Notes under the pieces: model-generated
The model's database searches: none
What the model was told of the DNA's origin: nothing
Seen by the model: the letters and a program-made list of their open reading frames with translations, nothing else
From: Rubrobacteraceae bacterium
GTDB taxonomy: Bacteria; Actinomycetota; Rubrobacteria; Rubrobacterales; Rubrobacteraceae
Length of the DNA: 5,377 nucleotides
Reading direction: 5' to 3'
Assembly (NCBI GenBank): GCA_029240775.1
Contig: JARDZQ010000390.1
Span: 1 to 5,377, forward strand
Translations under genes and position numbers: made by a program
In this document: piece by piece, positions 1 through 4,372 of the stretch
Numbering within the stretch: the stretch's first letter is position 1
Layout of the letters: each line of letters begins with the position of its first letter

Positions 1-540
1 CCGGAGGTGCGCTACGTCAAGGCCGCCTACCGGAGGCCGTTCAAGAGCTACGAGACCGTCGAGCAGGACGGCGGGGGCAGGGTGACCGAGCTTACGGCCA
101 AGCCGCTCTTCAACCTCTTCTACCCCGAGCTCACCGGCTTCGTTCAGCCGCTCGCAGGTGAGTTCGTCGCGGACAGGGAACTCTTCTGCTCCATCCCCTT
201 CCTCACCGGCTACGCGGTGGAGACGGGGATCATGATCGACGTCCTCAAGCGTGTGGGTCTGGGCGCGATGGCGCAGGTCGACCTGGGCACCCGTCAGAAC
301 CGCCACCAGCCTTTGCGGGACCTCTCCCGTATGTCCTACGCGGTCCTGCGGGCTGTCGCTAGGCGCCTGAGGCAGGAGGGGCGCCTGAACCAGGCGAGGG
401 ACCCGAACCTGCCGGAGCAGCTCTTCCAGTTCTCCGACTACCTGCACGCCGTCGCGACCCCCGAGGGCCTCAAATTGCAGGAGTACGTCGAGGAGCTCGT
501 CGAGCGGCCCCCCATAAACGAGGTCCTGAGGGTCGGGTAG
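1..540 (+). CDS. GT81 glucosyl/mannosyl-3-phosphoglycerate synthase, C-terminal part
   Basis: This is the last 179 residues of a GT-A fold glycosyltransferase. The family transfers glucose or mannose from a nucleotide sugar to 3-phosphoglycerate in the cytoplasm, the first step toward glucosylglycerate or mannosylglycerate (compatible solutes, or methylglucose lipopolysaccharide primers in mycobacteria). The reading frame is open from base 1, so the GTG at position 7 is probably an internal valine and the start lies upstream. Recognisable family blocks are VKAAYRRPF, GGGRVTEL, a P-E-L-T-G-F-V-Q-P-L-A-G-E-F stretch, GYAVETG and the AQVDLGTRQNRHQPL region, ending in VERPPINEVLR. These align by eye with mycobacterial GpgS (VKSFYRRPL, GGGRVTEL, QPLSGEY, GYGVEIG). 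The nucleotide-binding N-terminal half, with the DxD motif, is outside the window. Donor preference (UDP-Glc, GDP-Man or GDP-Glc) cannot be read here. The next gene starts only 2 bases after the stop, implying co-transcription. Confidence 0.88.
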   Translation, partial: PEVRYVKAAYRRPFKSYETVEQDGGGRVTELTAKPLFNLFYPELTGFVQPLAGEFVADRELFCSIPFLTGYAVETGIMIDVLKRVGLGAMAQVDLGTRQNRHQPLRDLSRMSYAVLRAVARRLRQEGRLNQARDPNLPEQLFQFSDYLHAVATPEGLKLQEYVEELVERPPINEVLRVG

Positions 541-542
541 CC

Positions 543-836
543 GTGGTGCACGACCTCGGGGGCAAGCCCGGCGGCCCCGTAGACAAGGCTCAACACGAGG
601 TCGAGGACTGGGAGCGGCTGGCCGACGCCATCACCGTCGCCCTGGACATCAAAGGGATAAAGACCACAGACGAGCACCGCCGCGCCATCGAGGGGCTCGA
701 GAACTACCGGGACCTCGGCTACTACGAGCGCTGGGTCGCCGGGACCGAGCAACTGCTCGTCGAGAAGGGCATCCTCACCCGCGAGGAGATAGACAAGAGG
801 GCGGCGGAGATCTCCCGCCGCTGGGACGGGACGTGA
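543..836 (+). CDS. Split nitrile hydratase beta N-terminal half / thiocyanate hydrolase beta-like subunit
   Basis: This 97-residue protein matches the N-terminal, mostly helical half of nitrile hydratase beta and stops before the SH3-like half. It opens with the HDLGG...GPVD signature (residues 3-14) typical of beta N-termini. It then has DWE (22-24), the EHRRAIE block (44-50), YYERW (60-64) and LLVEKGILTREEI (71-83). Arg46 aligns by eye with the conserved beta arginine (Arg52 in the Pseudonocardia enzyme) that hydrogen-bonds the oxidised claw cysteines of the catalytic subunit. The GTG start lies 2 bases after the upstream stop, with GAGGG about 10 bases before it. The stop overlaps the next gene's GTG. 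Thiocyanate hydrolase is known to carry this half as its own beta subunit. An alternative is a nitrile hydratase accessory protein, which resembles the same region. The adjacent C-terminal half and the retained HDxGG and arginine favour a structural subunit. Confidence 0.8.
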   Translation: MVHDLGGKPGGPVDKAQHEVEDWERLADAITVALDIKGIKTTDEHRRAIEGLENYRDLGYYERWVAGTEQLLVEKGILTREEIDKRAAEISRRWDGT

Positions 837-1126
837 CGGCGTTCGAGCCCGGCGACAGGGTCCGGGTACGCGCCGCCGAGAAGCCCGGCCACGTGCGTAC
901 CCCAGGGTATCTGAAAGGAAAAGAGGGGAGGATCGATTCGGTGCTCGGTACGTTCCGCAGCCCCGAGGACCTCGCCTACGGCCTCTCCGGAGAGCCCGAG
1001 AGACCCCTCTACAAGGTGGAGTTCCTGCAAACCGAGGTCTGGGACGGCTACCAGGGTCCCGCCTCCGACCGTCTCTACGCGGACCTCTACGAGCAGTGGT
1101 TGGAACGAGAGGGAGGTGCCTCATGA
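833..1126 (+). CDS. Split nitrile hydratase beta C-terminal half (SH3-like) / thiocyanate hydrolase alpha-like subunit
   Basis: This 97-residue protein corresponds to the SH3-like beta-barrel half of nitrile hydratase beta. FEPGDRVRVR (residues 4-13) opens the barrel. KPGHVRTPGYLKGKEG (17-32) follows and contains the conserved G-H-x-R, with Arg22 in place of one of the claw-contacting beta arginines. LYKVEFLQTEVWD and a D-L-Y-E-Q-W-L-E ending match the usual 'LYTVRF...ELWG...DLWE.YLE' tail. In a normal nitrile hydratase this follows the N-terminal half in one chain of roughly 220 residues; here it is a separate gene. The GTG start overlaps the preceding TGA (GTGA), and the TGA overlaps the ATG of the catalytic subunit (ATGA). 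This suggests translational coupling and equal stoichiometry. There is no strong Shine-Dalgarno before the GTG, which fits coupling. In thiocyanate hydrolase this part is the alpha subunit. Confidence 0.82.
   Translation: MTAFEPGDRVRVRAAEKPGHVRTPGYLKGKEGRIDSVLGTFRSPEDLAYGLSGEPERPLYKVEFLQTEVWDGYQGPASDRLYADLYEQWLEREGGAS
1111..1118 (+). promoter_or_regulatory. Ribosome binding site of the catalytic hydratase subunit
   Basis: GGGAGGTG lies inside the end of the upstream gene. Counting from GGGAGG, it stands 6 bases before the ATG at 1123. This supports that ATG over an in-frame GTG at 1096, which would lie upstream of this site and add an uncharacteristic MVGTRGRCL segment. Confidence 0.75.
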
Positions 1127-1785
1127 GCGAAGGTCACCCGCACGAGGAGATCAGGCACGAGAGCAGCCCCTACGCGGCTCGCATTCGGGCCATAGAGGCG
1201 CTGCTCCTCGAGAAAGGCGTCCTCACGGAGCCGGAGATCCAGGACCGCATCGCTTACATGGAGGCCCGCTCGCCTGCCAACGGGGCGAGGCTCGTAGCGC
1301 GGGCGTGGGTGGACCCGGAGTTCAAAGAACGCCTCCTCTCCGACACCAAGGGCGCAGCACAGGAGCTCGGCATAGACGCCTCCGGACCCGTGGAGTTCGT
1401 AGTCGTGGAGAACACGCCGGCGGTGCACAACCTGATCGTCTGCACCCTCTGCTCGTGCTACCCGCGGGCCATCTTGGGACGCCCGCCCGACTGGTACAAG
1501 AGCTTCGAGTACCGCTCGCGTGCCGTCAGAGAGCCCCACGCCGTCATGCGCGAGTTCGGCTTCGAACCGCCCGAGGGCGTCGAGGTCGCCGTCCACGACA
1601 GCACGGCCGATATACGGTACATGGTGCTGCCGATGCGCCCGCCCGGCACCCAAGACATGAACGAGGAACAGTTGGCCGAGCTGGTCACGCGCGATTCCCT
1701 GATCGGGGTCTCCGTTCCCGCTACGCAGGGGAATAACGGCTCAGCACTTCAGCGCCTTCCAAGATCTGTACGCCGGGATACTTAG
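1123..1785 (+). CDS. Cobalt-type nitrile hydratase alpha / thiocyanate hydrolase gamma-like catalytic subunit
   Basis: This 220-residue protein is the metal-bearing catalytic subunit. The claw motif V-C-T-L-C-S-C places Cys107, Cys110, Ser111 and Cys112 for binding a low-spin trivalent metal; in this family Cys110 and Cys112 are normally oxidised to sulfinic and sulfenic acids. Thr108 and Tyr113 match cobalt-type enzymes, whereas iron types usually have Ser and Thr there. Downstream are LGRPPDWYKS (118-127), the RAVREP...MREFG block, Y-M-V-L-P-M-R-P-P-G-T (166-176) and LVTRDSLIGVSVP (187-199), all diagnostic. CYP is followed by Arg115, where the nitrile hydratases I recall have Trp. The N-terminus has ALLLEKGVLTEPEI, the usual helical arm. 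The reaction is nitrile to amide, or thiocyanate to carbonyl sulfide plus ammonia; sequence reading alone does not decide. The three-gene split favours a thiocyanate-hydrolase-like architecture. No cobalt chaperone gene or amidase follows in the window. Confidence 0.9.
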   Translation: MSEGHPHEEIRHESSPYAARIRAIEALLLEKGVLTEPEIQDRIAYMEARSPANGARLVARAWVDPEFKERLLSDTKGAAQELGIDASGPVEFVVVENTPAVHNLIVCTLCSCYPRAILGRPPDWYKSFEYRSRAVREPHAVMREFGFEPPEGVEVAVHDSTADIRYMVLPMRPPGTQDMNEEQLAELVTRDSLIGVSVPATQGNNGSALQRLPRSVRRDT

Positions 1786-1804
1786 CGGCTAACCATCCCG
1801 GCGT
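1770..1804. terminator. Inverted repeat at the end of the hydratase operon, possible bidirectional terminator
   Basis: CGCCGGGAT (1771-1779) and ATCCCGGCG (1795-1803) are perfect inverted repeats, extended by an A-T pair at 1770/1804. Inside the loop, TTAG (1782-1785) can pair with CTAA (1789-1792). The hairpin spans the stop codon of the catalytic subunit and lies about 80 bases past the end of the convergent EF-G gene, so it could serve both strands. No U-tract follows on either side. It is therefore not a textbook intrinsic terminator, and a Rho-assisted or stabilising role is equally possible. Confidence 0.5.
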
Positions 1805-1809
1805 GGGCT

Positions 1810-1854
1810 CCCGGCGGATACTCTTGGCAAACGAATCTCGTTGGCGTCGCCGGG
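1810..1854. repeat. Second inverted repeat in the convergent gap
   Basis: CCCGGCG (1810-1816) pairs with CGCCGGG (1848-1854) and encloses a small AACGA/TCGTT hairpin (1830-1834 with 1838-1842, loop ATC). The outer arms are the same 7-mer as in the preceding inverted repeat, so alternative pairings between the two structures are possible. The gap otherwise contains no gene. Confidence 0.4.
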
Positions 1855-1881
1855 CGGCACGCGAATACCCTTGCTGATCGG

Positions 1882-3918
1882 CTATCCGACCTTCTCTTTC
1901 TCCTCCTCTCTTTCGTTCGCGGCGAGCACTTTATCCACGAGGTTCGGCGGGACTTCCTCGTAGTGACCGGACTCGACGTGGAAGTTGGCGCGGCCGCCGG
2001 TGATGGAGCGAAGGTCACGGGCGTAGGTGAGCATCTCGATCTGGGGCACCTCGGCCTGTATGACCTGGCGCTCTCCGCGCTGCTCGATGCCCATCGGGCG
2101 CCCGCGCCTGCCCGAGAGGTCGCCCATGATGTCCCCGACCATCTCCGTCGGCGCGAGTACCTCGACCCTGACGTAGGGCTCCAGAAGGACCGGCCTTGCC
2201 TGCTCGACGGCGTTCTTGAACGCCATGGACCCCGCGACCTTGAACGCCATCTCCGATGAGTCTACCGAGTGGAAGGCACCGTCGTAGAGACGAACCTTCA
2301 CATCCACGACCGGGTAGCCGGCGATCGGCCCCTGGCGCATCGCCTCCACGATACCCTTCTCGACCGCCGGGATGAACTGGCGTGGGATCGCACCTCCCAC
2401 GATGGCGTTCTCGAACTCGAAGCCCTCGCCGCGCGGGAGCGGAGAGACCTCGATTCTTGCGTCCCCGAACTGCCCGCGTCCGCCGGTCTGCTTCTTGTAG
2501 CGGCCCTGGGCCTGCTCGGTGCCCATGATCGTCTCCTTGAACGGAACCTTGGGCTCCCTGGAGGCGACCTCGACCCCGTAGCGCCTGCTTATGCGCTCGA
2601 GCGCGAGCTCGACGTGCATCTGCGCGAGCCCGGCCAGGATGTCCTCCTCCGTCGCCTCGTCGCGCTCCAGCTTGAGCGAAGGGTCCTCGTCGGTTATGCG
2701 CTTTATGGCGTCGAAGACCTTCTCCTCCTCGCCGCGCGCCCTGGCCCCGACCGCGAACGAGGACGTCGGCTCCGGCAGCTCCACCGGCTCGAAGACCATC
2801 GGCCTCTCCGGTTTGCATAGAGTGTCGAAGGTATTGGTGTCCTTGAGCTTGGCGACGGCAATGATGTCGCCGGCGACCGCCTCGTCCACGGAGACGCGCT
2901 CCTTGCCGACGAGGTGCGCGATACCCCCGAGCCTCTCGGCGGAGCCCGTGCGTGGGTTGGTGAGCGCCTCGTCCGAGCGGCACCGCCCGCTCACAACCCG
3001 CAAGACGCTCAGACGCCCGGCGTACGGGTCCTGGTAGGTCTTGAACACGTAGGCCGCGAACGGCCCTTCCGGATCGCAGGGGACCTCATCACCTTTGTCG
3101 TCTATCCAGCGCGAGCGGTCCACGCTGCCCGCTACAACGTCCAGCAGCCGGTCCATCCCTACGTTGCGCTCCGCGCTGGTCGCCAGGACCGGGATGATGA
3201 CGCCGTCGGCGATGCCCTTCCTTATCCCCTCGAACGCCTCCTCCGTCGAGAGCTCCTCACCCTCGAGGTACTTTTCCAAGAGCGTGTCGTCGCTCTCGGC
3301 GATGGCCTCGAAGAGCTGTATCTTGGCCTCGTCTACCTCGTCCTCCATCCCTTCCGGGATCTCTGCTCTCTGCTCCCCTTCGATGAAGGCCGTTCCGCTC
3401 AGCAGCCCGTAGACGCCCTTGAGGTCGTTCTCGCGCCCTATCGGAAGGTTCAGGGGCACGACCGCCTGCCCGAACCTCGCTCTTAGCTGCTCGACCACAG
3501 CACCGAAGTCCGTGCGCTCCCGGTCGAGGTGGTTGACGACGATAACGTGCGGGATCCCCTCCCTCTCCCCCCTCCGCCACACACGCTCGGTGACGACCTG
3601 GATGGGGTCCTGCGCGTGCACCACCAGGATGGCGCAGTCCGCCACCCTCTGGGCTACGAACGCGTCAGCGATAAAGCCCCCGTCGCCGGGGGTGTCCAGC
3701 ACATTGACCTGGCGCCCCTTCCACTCGAGGGTGGCGACGCTCATCCCGAGCGTCATCCCGCGCTCGGCCTCCTCGTCGGTGTAGTCGAGGACGTGATGCC
3801 CCGCAGGACCGCTCCTCCCCGACGCCAGCCCGATCATCGTCTCCGCGATCGCCGTCTTTCCGCTGCCCCGGTGGCCGATCAAGCATACGTTCCGGATCAC
3901 TGCCGGCTCCACAGCCAC
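1882..3918 (-). CDS. EF-G-like translational GTPase (EF-G2 type)
   Basis: This 678-residue protein has the full five-domain elongation factor G layout. The G domain is at about 8-265, with P-loop GHRGSGKT (15-22), switch I remnant RGMTL (53-57), DTPG (75-78), NHLD (129-132) and TSA (247-249). Domain II is near 270-375 and domain III near 390-450. Domain IV is near 455-575, with GRYKKQTGGRGQFG and FHSVDSSEMAF; the tip histidine is about residue 550. Domain V is near 577-665, followed by a charged tail. GHRGSGKT instead of AHIDAGKT marks the EF-G-like second paralogue and not the essential translocase. Two G motifs differ from canonical EF-G: Asp79 follows DTPG where the GTPase histidine normally sits, and His130 replaces the lysine of NKxD. 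The GTG start is chosen because AAGGAGG (3924-3930) lies 5 bases upstream. Its cellular role is unknown; paralogues of this class are generally non-essential ribosome-associated factors. No ribosomal or EF-Tu genes are adjacent. Confidence 0.9.
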   Translation of the reverse strand: MAVEPAVIRNVCLIGHRGSGKTAIAETMIGLASGRSGPAGHHVLDYTDEEAERGMTLGMSVATLEWKGRQVNVLDTPGDGGFIADAFVAQRVADCAILVVHAQDPIQVVTERVWRRGEREGIPHVIVVNHLDRERTDFGAVVEQLRARFGQAVVPLNLPIGRENDLKGVYGLLSGTAFIEGEQRAEIPEGMEDEVDEAKIQLFEAIAESDDTLLEKYLEGEELSTEEAFEGIRKGIADGVIIPVLATSAERNVGMDRLLDVVAGSVDRSRWIDDKGDEVPCDPEGPFAAYVFKTYQDPYAGRLSVLRVVSGRCRSDEALTNPRTGSAERLGGIAHLVGKERVSVDEAVAGDIIAVAKLKDTNTFDTLCKPERPMVFEPVELPEPTSSFAVGARARGEEEKVFDAIKRITDEDPSLKLERDEATEEDILAGLAQMHVELALERISRRYGVEVASREPKVPFKETIMGTEQAQGRYKKQTGGRGQFGDARIEVSPLPRGEGFEFENAIVGGAIPRQFIPAVEKGIVEAMRQGPIAGYPVVDVKVRLYDGAFHSVDSSEMAFKVAGSMAFKNAVEQARPVLLEPYVRVEVLAPTEMVGDIMGDLSGRRGRPMGIEQRGERQVIQAEVPQIEMLTYARDLRSITGGRANFHVESGHYEEVPPNLVDKVLAANEREEEKEKVG

Positions 3919-3923
3919 GAGAC

Positions 3924-3930
3924 CCTCCTT
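3924..3930 (-). promoter_or_regulatory. Ribosome binding site of the EF-G-like gene
   Basis: AAGGAGG on the minus strand stands 5 bases before the GTG at 3918. It decides the start: a longer reading from a TTG at 3942 would place this strong site inside the coding region and add eight residues (MGRGKEGL) absent from the family. Confidence 0.8.
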
Positions 3931-3947
3931 TCCTCGACCCAACCTGT

Positions 3948-3963
3948 CGCCCCTTACGGGGCG
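3948..3963 (-). promoter_or_regulatory. GNRA-capped hairpin in the EF-G-like leader
   Basis: In the minus-strand transcript, CGCCCC and GGGGCG form a perfect 6-bp stem closed by the tetraloop GUAA, which fits GNRA. It ends 17 bases upstream of the Shine-Dalgarno. No U-tract follows, so a leader element (mRNA stability or translation control) is more likely than a terminator. The structure is read directly from sequence; its function is inferred. Confidence 0.45.
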
Positions 3964-4176
3964 TTCAGCTTACCGCAAGGTCACCCGCCGCGCAGCCAAC
4001 CCGGCGCAGGCCAGCCAGCGAGGCATGACACGCTACACGTGCGGAGATCGTAACGAGCTCGTAAGGGCAAAAACCACTCGTATAGGGTATGCGATTGATC
4101 TTTTTGAGACGTATGGTACGGGCTTGAAGAAGGTGGGAAGAGTCCTTCCGGGTGAGCGGTGGATGGCGGTCTCGAA

Positions 4177-4311
4177 CTACTTCAAGATACTCACGCCCCA
4201 GTCCTTGACCTCCTGCAAGTGGTCCCCGCCACCACAGGCGGATACAACGAGCAAGACGGCAAGCGCGGCGACAAGCGACGCGAGCCTTCGTTGGCTCCTA
4301 CTCCCATTCAT
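4177..4311 (-). CDS. Small lipoprotein candidate (44 residues)
   Basis: The minus strand encodes a 44-residue peptide with a classical lipoprotein signal. It has a basic N-region with SRSQRR (4-9), a hydrophobic core from about residue 10 to 23 (LASLVAALAVLLVV) and a lipobox V-S-A-C with Cys26, followed by GGGD. Lipidation at Cys26 would leave a 19-residue mature peptide (CGGGDHLQEVKDWGVSILK) anchored on the outer face of the membrane. GGGAGG (4313-4318) precedes the ATG with an unusually short one-base spacer. It lies 62 bases downstream of the oxidoreductase stop on the same strand, so it could be the last gene of that transcript. I do not recognise a family. It may be a real small lipoprotein or the front of a longer one cut by the TAG at 4177-4179; sequence beyond that stop shows no obvious continuation. 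The signal peptide is well supported, the status as a working gene less so. Confidence 0.5.
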   Translation of the reverse strand: MNGSRSQRRLASLVAALAVLLVVSACGGGDHLQEVKDWGVSILK

Positions 4312-4372
4312 GCCTCCCGTTCCCGAAATGCTCGGGCTTCGATTGACCCTTCACGAGGTGCTCTAGAGTGGC
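4312..4372 (-). other. Short intergenic gap with weak hairpin
   Basis: Between the oxidoreductase and the small lipoprotein, CCCGA (4322-4326) and TCGGG (4332-4336) form a 5-bp stem with a 5-base loop. An 8-bp palindrome, CTCTAGAG, lies at 4361-4368. Neither is strong enough to call a terminator, so read-through into the lipoprotein is possible. Confidence 0.3.

Larger units (their letters stand above)
3919..4176. other. Non-coding stretch upstream of the EF-G-like gene
   Basis: I see no credible gene here. The stretch should contain the EF-G-like promoter, but no clear -35/-10 pair stands out on the minus strand. Positions about 4065-4135 are visibly richer in A/T than the rest of the window. 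A 10-bp palindrome, ACGAGCTCGT, lies at 4053-4062, with CGTAA repeated 11 bases apart (4049 and 4060). A plus-strand open frame starting at 4025 has no recognisable protein features. Confidence 0.5.

Noticed and set aside
1096..1122. Longer start (GTG at 1096) for the catalytic hydratase subunit
   Set aside because: The GGGAGGTG site lies downstream of it and is well placed for the ATG at 1123, which also forms the usual ATGA overlap. The extra residues do not match the family.
438..1124. Long minus-strand open frame opposite the split beta genes
   Set aside because: Its translation is arginine-rich and low in complexity, typical of an antisense shadow of high-GC genes, while the plus strand shows clear family motifs.
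543..1126. Frameshifted pseudogene of a single beta subunit
   Set aside because: Both halves have proper starts and ends, the split falls at the known domain boundary, and a GTGA overlap links them. The same split is the normal state in thiocyanate hydrolase. A sequencing error is not fully excluded.
2015..2983. Long alternate minus-strand frame and several plus-strand frames within the EF-G-like gene
   Set aside because: They overlap conserved EF-G domains, have biased compositions and show no family features.
3919..3942. TTG start at 3942 for the EF-G-like protein
   Set aside because: It would put the strong AAGGAGG site inside the coding region; the GTG at 3918 is correctly spaced from it.
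4025..4366. Plus-strand open frame of 113 codons in the gap before the oxidoreductase
   Set aside because: No recognisable motifs and no ribosome binding site I could see. Its second half is antisense to a minus-strand frame with a convincing lipoprotein signal, and it looks like chance opening.
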